Part shown: piece by piece, positions 18,849 through 27,439 of the stretch | Position numbering within the stretch: the first letter of the stretch is position 1 | Layout: each line of letters opens with the position of its first letter | DNA from: Lentilactobacillus senioris DSM 24302 = JCM 17472 | Lineage (GTDB): Bacteria; Bacillota; Bacilli; Lactobacillales; Lactobacillaceae | Reading direction: 5' to 3' | Assembly: GCF_001436555.1 (NCBI RefSeq) | Contig: NZ_AYZR01000008.1 | Span: 432,753-496,752, forward strand | DNA length: 64,000 nucleotides | The notes under the pieces: model-generated | The model's input: only the letters and a program-made list of their open reading frames with translations | Told to the model about the DNA's origin: nothing | The model's database searches: none | Position numbers and translations under genes: made by a program

Positions 18849-19751
18849 GTGCAGACGTATAAAATCACAACCGAATCGGGACGAATTGATAAGGTTGCTT
18901 CTGAATTAGATCCAACCTTATCTCGTTCCGCAGCTAAAGAAATGATTGATTCCGGACTTATCAAAATTAATGACACCATTATTAAAGCTAAAACCACGGT
19001 TAAAGCAGGAGATATTGTTTCTATTACGGCTAGAGAGCCAGAAACCCTTGAGGTGATTCCAGAAGATATTCCGCTGGATATTGTTTATGAAGATGATGAT
19101 GTAATCGTAGTAAATAAGCCTCAAGGAATGGTGGTGCACCCAGCTCCCGGCCATACCAGTCATACTTTAGTAAATGCGTTATTATTTCATAGCCCTCTTT
19201 CAACGATTAACGGAACATACCGTCCTGGAATCGTTCATCGTATTGATAAAGACACTTCTGGCTTACTAATGGTAGCTAAAAATGATAATGCCCACCAATC
19301 GCTATCCGCGCAGCTTAAAGCAAAGACTAATTTACGAAAGTATGTTGCTTTAGTCCATGGCATCATTGAAGAAGATGAGGGTACTATTAACGCTCCTCTA
19401 GGACGATCTCCTAAAGATCGAAAAAAACAGGCAGTGGTTGCCAACGGTCGTGAAGCCGTTACTCATTTTAAAGTATTAGAGCGTTTTGAACACTATACGT
19501 TAATTGAATGTCAACTGGAAACCGGCAGAACCCATCAAATTCGAGTTCATTTAAAATATATTAACCATCCAATTGCAGGAGATCCAATTTATGGTCCTAA
19601 GAAAACCCTAAAGGGCAATGGACAATTTCTACACGCTAGTGAACTAGGCTTTGCCCATCCAGTAACAGGAGAATTCTTAACTTTTAAAGCACCACTACCT
19701 ACTATTTTTGAACGTACGTTAGAACAACTTCGTTTAAATGATAAAAGCTAA
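18849..19751 (+). CDS. rluD: 23S rRNA pseudouridine synthase, RluD/RluC type
   Basis: Pseudouridine synthase with an N-terminal S4 domain (about residues 12-75) and the RluA-family catalytic domain. The catalytic aspartate is in the motif GIVHRIDKDTSGLLMVAK. The further family blocks CQLETGRTHQIRVHL and HPIAGDPIYG are present. 300 residues is normal. The start is GTG after GAGAGGA. The lspA-rluD-pyrR order is the classical Bacillus/Lactobacillus arrangement that leads into the pyr operon. Confidence 0.93.
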   Translation: MQTYKITTESGRIDKVASELDPTLSRSAAKEMIDSGLIKINDTIIKAKTTVKAGDIVSITAREPETLEVIPEDIPLDIVYEDDDVIVVNKPQGMVVHPAPGHTSHTLVNALLFHSPLSTINGTYRPGIVHRIDKDTSGLLMVAKNDNAHQSLSAQLKAKTNLRKYVALVHGIIEEDEGTINAPLGRSPKDRKKQAVVANGREAVTHFKVLERFEHYTLIECQLETGRTHQIRVHLKYINHPIAGDPIYGPKKTLKGNGQFLHASELGFAHPVTGEFLTFKAPLPTIFERTLEQLRLNDKS

Positions 19752-19752
19752 C

Positions 19753-19781
19753 TTGACAATCGTTTCGTAGTTCCATATTCT
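19753..19781 (+). promoter_or_regulatory. Promoter of pyrR-carA-carB
   Basis: Consensus TTGACA (19753-19758), a 17-base spacer and TATTCT (19776-19781), starting in the stop codon of rluD. Transcription should begin near 19788, just before a hairpin. Confidence 0.75.
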
Positions 19782-19801
19782 AAATTTAATGACATTGTAT
19801 T

Positions 19802-20388
<587 letters not shown>

Positions 20389-20402
20389 TGGTGGGTTAAA
20401 CT

Positions 20403-21500
20403 ATGCCAACAAAACGATATTTAATCCTTTCTGATGGAACCAGCTATGCCGGCCAAGCGTTTGGTTCGCTAGCTACTACTACTGGTGAAATCATTACTAA
20501 TTCAACAATGAATGGGTATCAAGAAATTATTACCAACCAAGTTCATCATAATCAAATTATTGTTTTCACCCAGCCGTCTATTGGTAATACCGGCTTAGAT
20601 CAAAATGCCTATGAATCTATTCTGCCATCTGCCAAAGGAGTTGTAGTGCGAGAATACGAAAATCTGGCAACCGATCATCTTAAACGGATTTCGTTAGATC
20701 GTTATCTTAAACAACACGGAATTCCTGGAATTTACGGTATCGATACCCGGCAATTACGGCACCACTTGCAGCAAACCGGGACATTAACTGCCAGCATTGT
20801 AGACGTTAATGATGAACATGCTTTTGACCAATTAACTGCTACCGTATTGACTAATCAACAGGTATCACAAGTGGCCACCCCGAAACCTTATCCTAATCCC
20901 GGAGAAGGCGATAATGTAGTAGTGGTAGACTTTGGATTAAAGCACGGTATATTAAGAGAATTGGCTAAGCGTAATTGTAATGTTACCGTGGTTCCTTGGA
21001 ACACCACCAGTGAACGCATATTAGATTTAGATCCGGACGGGGTCGTCTTATCTACCGGCCCAGGATCTCCTAACAATTTACCAGATTCCGTGTTAACCAT
21101 GATTCAAGAAATTCAAAGTGCAATACCGTTGATGGCAATTGGTTTGGGACACCAATTGTTTGGTCGTGCTAATGGTGCTACCGTAGTAGCATTACCAGTT
21201 GAACATCACGGTAGTAATCATCCCATCAAAGAAATTATTACCAATGAAACTTTTTATGCCGATCAGGAACAAGGATACGAGTTGGATACGACTTCAGTCG
21301 ATCACTCTAGATTATTTATCACCTATATTGACGTTATCAACGGTAGTATCCAAGGATTGCGCCATCGTGACTATCCGGCTTTTTCAGTTGAATTTTTGCC
21401 CGACGGTGCTCCAGGTCCCAAAGATCGAGTGGATTTATTTGATGATTTCATTGAAATGATGGCGGTAAGGAGACGAAACGATAATGGTGCTACATATTAA
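20403..21500 (+). CDS. carA: CarA-like carbamoyl-phosphate synthase small subunit, catalytic triad lost
   Basis: Homologous over its full 365 residues to the glutaminase subunit of carbamoyl-phosphate synthase: an N-terminal CPSase small-chain domain (about 1-150, with GYQEI and GIPGIYGIDTRQL), then a class I glutamine amidotransferase domain (about 172-355, with LSTGPGSPNN and GLGHQLFGRANGA). All three catalytic positions are substituted. The nucleophile Cys is Gly247 (AIGLGHQ for GICLGHQ), the catalytic His is Leu332 and the Glu is Asp334 (FLPDGAPGP for YHPEASPGP). The NHG-type substrate segment is changed to EQG. The frame is fully open with a good Shine-Dalgarno, and it overlaps carB by 17 bases. 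It cannot act as a normal glutaminase; it may be structural or repurposed. Confidence 0.9.
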   Translation: MPTKRYLILSDGTSYAGQAFGSLATTTGEIITNSTMNGYQEIITNQVHHNQIIVFTQPSIGNTGLDQNAYESILPSAKGVVVREYENLATDHLKRISLDRYLKQHGIPGIYGIDTRQLRHHLQQTGTLTASIVDVNDEHAFDQLTATVLTNQQVSQVATPKPYPNPGEGDNVVVVDFGLKHGILRELAKRNCNVTVVPWNTTSERILDLDPDGVVLSTGPGSPNNLPDSVLTMIQEIQSAIPLMAIGLGHQLFGRANGATVVALPVEHHGSNHPIKEIITNETFYADQEQGYELDTTSVDHSRLFITYIDVINGSIQGLRHRDYPAFSVEFLPDGAPGPKDRVDLFDDFIEMMAVRRRNDNGATY

Positions 21501-23988
21501 TAAAGTTTTATTAGTCGGTAGTGGTGCAACCAGTATTGGCAACGAAAATGAATTAGATGCAGCTGCTTTTGAAAAGTTAATGGCTTTTAAAAAAATGGGC
21601 ACCAAAGTCTTGTATCTTGATGATAACCCGTTCTCAGTAGTTAGCGACGAAATTCAACCAGCTGACGTTTTTATGCAACCAATCGATCTGGAAAACATTG
21701 TTAATCTAATTATTCGTCAGCAACCAGATGCGATTTTATTTAGCGTAGCAGGGCTAAAAGGACAGGCTCTTGCCAGTCAGTTAATTGATTCAGGTATTTT
21801 AGAAGAACACCAAGTTGCTTTATTAGGTATTTCTGTGGCGGGCCTACAAACGGTCAATAATAATGACATGTTGCGACAAACATTAACTCAAATTAATGAG
21901 CGGGTGATTGCCTCTAAGACTGTAGAATCAGAAGACGAAGCGATAGAATTTGTCCGTGAAATTGGTTTTCCAGTTATTGTTAAGCCCATTTCACGTAGTC
22001 ACGATACTAGCAGAATTATTTGCTTTAATTCAGATGATTTAGAGGCGGCTTTAGAATACAGCTTTGATCGAGCTTACATTAATCAATGTTCCATTGAACA
22101 AAGCATTGTGGGTTATAAAGAAATTGAAATGGTGGGGATAAGGGATTCTAACGGAAATAAGATCCTAGTTTCTGGCTTAGAGGATATGGATCCAGTAGGA
22201 ATTCATTCCGGTGACTCTATTATTTTTGCCCCCACCCAAACTTTAATTAATGAAGAATACCAACGTTTACGAACTGCTACCTTTAAAATCATGGATACGT
22301 TAGGGATTACGGGCAGTTGTCATGTTCAATTTGCTCAAAGTAGAACTAATGAAGAATTTTATGTTACTAAAGTCAGCCCGTTCTTTACCAGAAACACTAG
22401 CTTGGCTGCTAAAGCTAGTGGTTATCCAGTAGCATATATTTCAACCTTTTTAGAAGCTGGGTTTACACTGGCTGAGGTAAAATTGCCTGCCAAGTATAGT
22501 CAAATTAAGCCCTTAATGGAGCCGACCCTCGACCATATTTTGGTTAAAATTCCACTTTGGCCGTTTGAAGACGTTCCAGATGCGGATCAGCACTTAAACA
22601 CCATTATGAAATCAGTCGGTTCTACTATTGGTGTTGGAAGAACCGTAGAGGAAGCCATTATTAAGTCGATGCATAGTTCTCAATTTTCTCCACGGGATAT
22701 TTTACCTAGTGTGCGCTCCATTGATGATGATGAAATTATTAGTCAACTAATTCACCCGTTAGCCAGTCGAATTTTAATTTTGATTGAAGCCTTACGACGT
22801 GGCTTTTCTATTGACGACTTAGCAGAGCTTACCCAGATAGACCAGTTTTACTTTTATAAACTAAATCAACTATTAAAAGCGCAAAAATTTGTTCAAGATA
22901 ATCCATTAACAGCCGAAGCTGTTTTGACTGGCCACCAGTATGGATTTGGTGATGGAATGCTAGCTGAACTGTGGCAAGCCGATATTTCCGCTATTGAGAA
23001 ACTTAACGAAAATAATCACTATCACGTTACTTACAAAGAAATTGAACCTAGTGCAGGGGAATTTCTGGAAAATACCAATATTTTCTACAGTAGTTACGAA
23101 TTAGAAAATGAAAGTCAACCATTTGAGAAAAAAGTGGCTTTAGTAATTGGTAGAGGTGGTAACCAACTGGGGCCAAACGCTGGAGCTGATTACTACACTT
23201 CGCAAACTTTAATTCAATTACACAAGTCGGGTTATAAAACTATTATTATGAATAATAACCCTAATGCTGTCTCGCTTAGTCCACAACTTAGTGATAAGCA
23301 ATATATTGAGCCTATTCAACTAGGAAATATTTTAAATATCATTAAGTTAGAAGAGCCAGAAGTAATTATCTTACCTGGAAATCGACATTATTTAGCTAAA
23401 CAGCTTAAAAAGCGTAAGGGGCTAAAAATTATAGTCTTACCACCAGATCAAGATGTTGCTCAAGTGGTAAGACCTAAGGTTACTACTGCCATTGACTTCT
23501 TTATTGATGGGACTGAAATTATTCCAATTGCCTCTATTTCCTATGGGGTAGCAAGCCATAAGGAAACCCATGAATATAATACTAATTACCAACTTCCTAT
23601 GGATAATTTTGTTAATGATCAAGAGGGACTAACCATAATTGGTAAAGAAAAATTAACTAATGGTGAGTGGCAAGGATTAGTCCAAGTTCTCTTTGAAAAA
23701 CATGATTCTGGCAGTTATGAATTTGCCGGAATTCGGCCAATTAGAATCACTGAAACTGCCTTTTTAACCAAAGCAACAGGAATAAATTGGGTAAGAGTAT
23801 TAGTAAAAAAATACTTAACCGGAGTAGATTTAGAACGATTAAAGCAAGATTTACAGTTACGATTAAAGCCCAATCGTTACGCCACTATGACTGGTCGTTT
23901 CCCGTTTGGGCAATTAGGAGCTAGACGCCATGCTGGGGCTAGTACCCAAGAAATTGGCGCTATTATTGAATTTAAATCAGTAGAATAA
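21484..23988 (+). CDS. carB: CarB-like carbamoyl-phosphate synthase large subunit, degenerate and shortened
   Basis: An 834-residue homologue of the large subunit, which is usually about 1060. The first half keeps the fold, with segments GIHSGDSI and APTQTL. Its glycine-rich ATP loop is replaced by SRSHDTSR (170-177), and the metal-binding E-x-N-P-R is K296-V-S-P-F300. An oligomerisation-like region follows (about 410-480). The second half starts normally (VIGRGGNQLG, about 554-563) but lacks roughly 100 residues of its ATP-grasp unit. Its metal-binding motif is G749-I-R-P-I753, and it stops where the MGS-like allosteric domain should begin. The frame is uninterrupted and overlaps carA. Carbamoyl-phosphate synthesis looks impossible; the present role is unknown. 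Confidence 0.88.
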   Translation: MVLHINKVLLVGSGATSIGNENELDAAAFEKLMAFKKMGTKVLYLDDNPFSVVSDEIQPADVFMQPIDLENIVNLIIRQQPDAILFSVAGLKGQALASQLIDSGILEEHQVALLGISVAGLQTVNNNDMLRQTLTQINERVIASKTVESEDEAIEFVREIGFPVIVKPISRSHDTSRIICFNSDDLEAALEYSFDRAYINQCSIEQSIVGYKEIEMVGIRDSNGNKILVSGLEDMDPVGIHSGDSIIFAPTQTLINEEYQRLRTATFKIMDTLGITGSCHVQFAQSRTNEEFYVTKVSPFFTRNTSLAAKASGYPVAYISTFLEAGFTLAEVKLPAKYSQIKPLMEPTLDHILVKIPLWPFEDVPDADQHLNTIMKSVGSTIGVGRTVEEAIIKSMHSSQFSPRDILPSVRSIDDDEIISQLIHPLASRILILIEALRRGFSIDDLAELTQIDQFYFYKLNQLLKAQKFVQDNPLTAEAVLTGHQYGFGDGMLAELWQADISAIEKLNENNHYHVTYKEIEPSAGEFLENTNIFYSSYELENESQPFEKKVALVIGRGGNQLGPNAGADYYTSQTLIQLHKSGYKTIIMNNNPNAVSLSPQLSDKQYIEPIQLGNILNIIKLEEPEVIILPGNRHYLAKQLKKRKGLKIIVLPPDQDVAQVVRPKVTTAIDFFIDGTEIIPIASISYGVASHKETHEYNTNYQLPMDNFVNDQEGLTIIGKEKLTNGEWQGLVQVLFEKHDSGSYEFAGIRPIRITETAFLTKATGINWVRVLVKKYLTGVDLERLKQDLQLRLKPNRYATMTGRFPFGQLGARRHAGASTQEIGAIIEFKSVE

Positions 23989-23990
23989 CA

Positions 23991-24034
23991 AAAAAGCATT
24001 GATTAACATTTTCTGTAGTTAATCAATGCTTTTT
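23991..24034. terminator. Bidirectional terminator between carB and rqcH
   Basis: Perfect 17-bp stem (23991-24007 with 24018-24034), 10-base loop, A and T runs on either side. Confidence 0.9.
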
Positions 24035-24035
24035 A

Positions 24036-25742
24036 TTATTGGCGTAGCTGTTTAATTAATTGTGGGTCGGGATCTACTAACACGTTAGTTTGACCTTCAT
24101 AAATTACGAAACCTGGTTTAGTGCCATTAGGCTTTTTAATAGCTCTAACCTTAACGTAATCAACTGGTACCTTAGTACTTTCTCTAGCTTTAGAGAAATA
24201 AGCAGCCAAGTTAGCAGCTTCCAGCAAAGTTTGCTCAGAAGGATCAAAGCTACGAATAATTACGTGAGAACCAGGTAAGTCCTTAACGTGCAACCAAGTA
24301 TCACGCTTATCTGCAAAGTGAAGGGTAAGCTGTTCATTTTGCAGGTTATTTTTCCCCACCAAGATTTCTGTTCCGTCACTAGCAATAAACTTCTCCGGTT
24401 TATTTACTTTATGACGCTTTTTCTTATTCTTTTGATGCTGTTCATGATTTCTCAAGTAACCCTGTTGTTCTAGTTCATAACGAATTTCTTGTAAATCTTC
24501 AGGATTAGCTAACTCAATTTGAGCCTGAATATTTTCAAAATAACTAATTTCAGAATTAGTCTCCTTAATTTGTTCAGACAGATAAGAAATAGCGTTTTTT
24601 AATTTTTGATACCGTTTAAAGTATTTTTGAGCATTCTCAGATGGAGAAATTTGATTAGAAAGGGAAATCTTAATCGGTTCATTTTCAGCGTAAAAATTAG
24701 TTAATGTTATTTCCGTCATTCCCCGTTGAACTTGATTAAGATAAGTGGTTAAGATTTCTCCTTTAATTCGATATTGGTCAGCATGATCAGTTTCAGCCAA
24801 TTCTTTTTGAAGCTTCTTTAATTTAGTCCGATTCTTCTTAAGCTGGTTTTTAACCACGTGAATTAAGACGCTGCCTTTTTCACGAACGCGATCGCGTTGA
24901 ACCTGGTCATGGTAAAATTGATCTAGCAATTCGCTTAAAGACGAATATTCAACATCTGAAACGGTGTTGGGATATGGAAAAGCGGTGTAATTATACTTGT
25001 TATTAGCAATTTCGCTAATAGTAGGGGTTGGATGATCAAATTGATTGAAGAAATCAGAAAAATTATTGGCCAAATCTCCAGGACGATGCAGGTAACTTGC
25101 TAATGCCAAAGATGTATCCTTACCCAATCCTTGTAATTTATTGCGTAGTTGGTCCGCTAACACATCCACATTGGGATATTCACGAACAATATTATCTATT
25201 TCTTGATAATCATTCATATTAAATGGATCCAATACATCTTGCTTCGGCGGATTAATATACGTAGATCCTGGTAGTAAAGTCCGATAACGGTTAACGTCAC
25301 TATTCACTCGTTTAATGGAATCAATAATTTTATTATTAGATTGATCAATTAAAATGATGTTACTGTGTCTGGCCATGATTTCGATGATTAATCGTAGTTC
25401 TACTTGATCACCGATTTCATTGCGAGAGGTAAAATCAAAATGAAGGACTCGGTCGTTTCCTGGTTGTGTAATTTGCTTTAAAATTGCTCCATTTAAATAC
25501 TTTCGAATTAACATCGTAAAGTTACTAGGAACATCGGGATTAACCGCGTGAATTTGTGTGATTTGAACCCTTGCGTAAGTGGGGTTAGCCGATAAAAGCA
25601 ATTGTTGACTTTTTCCATGCGCTCTAATTGTTAAGATTAACTCGTTAGGATATGGTTGATTAATTTTACTGATACGACCCGTTGTAAGTTGCTGGTCTAA
25701 TTCGTTACGTACTGCATGTAGAAAGGATCCGTCAAATGACAT
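24036..25742 (-). CDS. rqcH: Rqc2 homologue RqcH (NFACT protein, FbpA/Fbp54 family)
   Basis: Ribosome quality-control factor that adds alanine tails to nascent chains on stalled 50S subunits; older names describe it as a fibronectin-binding protein. The N-terminal NFACT-N domain begins with MSFDGSFLHAVRNEL. A long coiled coil spans about residues 285-430, and the C-terminal NFACT-R domain has DTWLHVKDLPGSHVII. 568 residues is the usual length. It has no signal peptide, consistent with an intracellular role. Monocistronic, ending at the terminator shared with carB. Confidence 0.92.
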   Translation of the reverse strand: MSFDGSFLHAVRNELDQQLTTGRISKINQPYPNELILTIRAHGKSQQLLLSANPTYARVQITQIHAVNPDVPSNFTMLIRKYLNGAILKQITQPGNDRVLHFDFTSRNEIGDQVELRLIIEIMARHSNIILIDQSNNKIIDSIKRVNSDVNRYRTLLPGSTYINPPKQDVLDPFNMNDYQEIDNIVREYPNVDVLADQLRNKLQGLGKDTSLALASYLHRPGDLANNFSDFFNQFDHPTPTISEIANNKYNYTAFPYPNTVSDVEYSSLSELLDQFYHDQVQRDRVREKGSVLIHVVKNQLKKNRTKLKKLQKELAETDHADQYRIKGEILTTYLNQVQRGMTEITLTNFYAENEPIKISLSNQISPSENAQKYFKRYQKLKNAISYLSEQIKETNSEISYFENIQAQIELANPEDLQEIRYELEQQGYLRNHEQHQKNKKKRHKVNKPEKFIASDGTEILVGKNNLQNEQLTLHFADKRDTWLHVKDLPGSHVIIRSFDPSEQTLLEAANLAAYFSKARESTKVPVDYVKVRAIKKPNGTKPGFVIYEGQTNVLVDPDPQLIKQLRQ

Positions 25743-25830
25743 AATAATTCAGCTCACTTTCTTTAATTATATTAGGTTAACGATCTTCTAGTATACAGCA
25801 CTTCGCTTAGAAAAGCTAAGAACTGGTCAT

Positions 25831-25851
25831 TTATTTGCCCAGTGCAAATAA
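25831..25851. promoter_or_regulatory. Inverted repeat, probable MarR-type operator
   Basis: TTATTTGC-CCAGT-GCAAATAA is a perfect 8-bp inverted repeat with a 5-base spacer. It covers the -35 box of the marR promoter, the expected place for an autorepressor site. Confidence 0.6.
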
Positions 25852-25863
25852 TTATTGTATACT
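25835..25863 (+). promoter_or_regulatory. Promoter of marR-degV
   Basis: TTGCCC (25835-25840), a 17-base spacer and TATACT (25858-25863), 24 bases before the marR start. Confidence 0.7.
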
Positions 25864-25886
25864 GTCTTTTCGGAGGTATTCTTAAG

Positions 25887-26306
25887 ATGAAGGACACATT
25901 AGTTGCGCTGAGAAGCACTGAGAAGAAATATCAAAAAATTTTACTTAAACTTACCAAGTCTGTAGAGTTGACTATTTCAGAATGGCAACTGCTAGCTAAA
26001 GTAATTTCGGGAATCCAAACCCAAGATCAGTTAGCCGCTGCTAGTTCATTAGATATTTCTACTTTGTCTCGGCAATTAAAGAGTTTAGTAGCTAAAGATA
26101 TGATCTCTAAAACTGCAGTGGGTAAAGATAAACGGCAACTAATTTATCAGGTAACTGATAAGGGCTTGCGATCAAATCAACAAGCCGATCAGCTATACCA
26201 AGAATTAACTGCCAATGTTTTTAACCATTGGACCGATGAAGAACAACAATTATTAAAAATCTTATTAAACCGCTTAGAGCAAAGTATTAATCGGATTAAA
26301 ATCTAG
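25887..26306 (+). CDS. MarR-family transcriptional regulator
   Basis: A 139-residue winged-helix regulator. The helix-turn-helix region is about residues 45-75 (TQDQLAAASSLDISTLSRQLKSL), followed by the wing with KDKRQLIYQVTDKG. The longer frame from 25842 would begin inside the promoter; the ATG at 25887 has GGAGG ten bases upstream and is chosen. It lies 16 bases before degV, so the two are probably cotranscribed. An inverted repeat over its promoter suggests autoregulation. Its effector is unknown. Confidence 0.85.
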   Translation: MKDTLVALRSTEKKYQKILLKLTKSVELTISEWQLLAKVISGIQTQDQLAAASSLDISTLSRQLKSLVAKDMISKTAVGKDKRQLIYQVTDKGLRSNQQADQLYQELTANVFNHWTDEEQQLLKILLNRLEQSINRIKI

Positions 26307-26322
26307 CAAGTAGGTGACCTAA

Positions 26323-27198
26323 ATGAAAATCGCAGTTGTTACTGATAGTACTGCGTATTTAACTACACAAGAAGCAGAACAGTACAATATCAAAGTAGTG
26401 CCCATTCCGGTAATCATTGACGGCAGAAGCTATGATGAGGGAATTGATTTAACCACTGAAGAATTTTATGATAAACTCAGAAATTCTAAGTCATTTCCTA
26501 GTACTTCTCAGCCTCCAATGGGCGAAATGATTGAATTATACAACTCCTTAGCTGATGAAGGCTATGATACCGTTATTAGCATTCACTTGGCTAGCACAAT
26601 TTCTGGATTTTATAACTATCTGGAACAAATTGCTCCAACTATTGAGCGCATCAAAGTAATTCCCTATGATTCTCAAATCACAGTTAAATTAATGGGGTAT
26701 CTAGCAATTCAGGCTAGCAAAATGGCTGCTAAAGATTATACGGCTGATCAAATCATTTCTTATTTAGATGATCTTCGGTCAACAATCGATGAGCTATTTA
26801 TTGTAGATGATCTCCAAAACCTAGTAAGGGGTGGACGTTTATCCAATGCCTCTGCATTTATCGGTGGAATCTTAAAAATCAAACCATTATTAACATTTGA
26901 TGATAATAGTCATGAAATTGTTGCGTTCGAAAAAATCCGTTCGCGTAAAAAAGCGTTAGCGAGAGTAGAGGAGTTGTTTATAAAAGCTAACCAGGAAGCC
27001 TCTTATCCACTTAGAGCATTAGTATTAAACGCTAACGACCCTGCGGCTGGTGATGCTTGGGCTAAACGAATTCAGCAATTATATCCATCAATGACGGTAG
27101 AACAGAGTTACTTTGGACCAGTCATTGGTACTCATTTAGGAGAGAAAGCCTTAGCATTAGGCTGGCTCCGTGATTTTGATAAAACAGATCAATTTTAA
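26323..27198 (+). CDS. DegV family fatty-acid-binding protein
   Basis: A 291-residue DegV/FakB-type protein. These bind a fatty acid and, as FakB, present it to the kinase FakA for phosphorylation; a fakA-like gene lies at 56216-57904. The N-terminal VVTDSTAYL, the segment SFPSTSQPPMGEM, the segment ISIHLASTISGFYN and the central LVRGGRLSNASAFIGGILKIKPLL are the family signature. It probably acts in exogenous fatty-acid use for phospholipids. Cotranscribed with marR; a terminator follows. Confidence 0.88.
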   Translation: MKIAVVTDSTAYLTTQEAEQYNIKVVPIPVIIDGRSYDEGIDLTTEEFYDKLRNSKSFPSTSQPPMGEMIELYNSLADEGYDTVISIHLASTISGFYNYLEQIAPTIERIKVIPYDSQITVKLMGYLAIQASKMAAKDYTADQIISYLDDLRSTIDELFIVDDLQNLVRGGRLSNASAFIGGILKIKPLLTFDDNSHEIVAFEKIRSRKKALARVEELFIKANQEASYPLRALVLNANDPAAGDAWAKRIQQLYPSMTVEQSYFGPVIGTHLGEKALALGWLRDFDKTDQF

Positions 27199-27211
27199 TT
27201 AGCTATTATTT

Positions 27212-27252
27212 AGCAATTAATTACTTTTTATTAGTAATTAATTGCTTTTTTT
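27212..27252 (+). terminator. Terminator of marR-degV
   Basis: Perfect 13-bp stem (27212-27224 with 27234-27246) and a T run. The T run overlaps the -35 of the next promoter. Confidence 0.85.
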
Positions 27253-27269
27253 GTAGGATATGCTATGCT
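27242..27269 (+). promoter_or_regulatory. Promoter of the riboswitch-folT unit
   Basis: TTGCTT (27242-27247), a 16-base spacer and TATGCT (27264-27269), about 20 bases before the riboswitch. Confidence 0.45.
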
Positions 27270-27290
27270 TTAATAGTTACAAAATAAATG

Positions 27291-27395
27291 GGGTAGGATT
27301 CAATGCGTTAAGGACCAGCGGAACGGAATGTGAACGTTGGTAGAAGAACTTTAGGTTCGCGTCATTGTTTTCGCATTCACCAATCACTTAACTTA
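27291..27395 (+). promoter_or_regulatory. Tetrahydrofolate (THF) riboswitch
   Basis: The leader of folT carries the folT-motif pattern: GGATTC, then GCGTTAAG, a P3 helix CCAGCG/CGTTGG (27315-27320 with 27335-27340) whose loop holds GGAATG, a GAAC/GTTC hairpin, and GTCATTG. The outer helix CAATG/CATTG (27301-27305 with 27363-27367) closes it. Loop GAATG can form the family pseudoknot with CATTC (27373-27378), where the well-known streptococcal example has GGGATG with CATCC. This is a compensated change. It should sense reduced folates and control the folate transporter. Edges are approximate. Confidence 0.82.
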
Positions 27396-27416
27396 ATATA
27401 GGTCTAGTATGGTGAG

Positions 27417-27437
27417 CTCCTTCGAGGAGATGTTTTT
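27417..27437 (+). promoter_or_regulatory. Hairpin that can mask the folT ribosome binding site
   Basis: CTCC-TTCG-(A)GGAG pairs the GAGGAG Shine-Dalgarno of folT with an upstream CTCC, followed by seven T. It can be a sequestor or a short terminator, the likely expression platform of the THF riboswitch. An upstream TCACCA can pair with TGGTGA as an alternative. Confidence 0.6.
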
Positions 27438-27439
27438 TT

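Noticed and set aside
20403-23988. Calling carA/carB pseudogenes
   Set aside because: Both frames are uninterrupted, have good ribosome sites and overlap by 17 bases. Only catalytic positions and discrete domains are lost, so they are kept as coding genes for probable pseudoenzymes.
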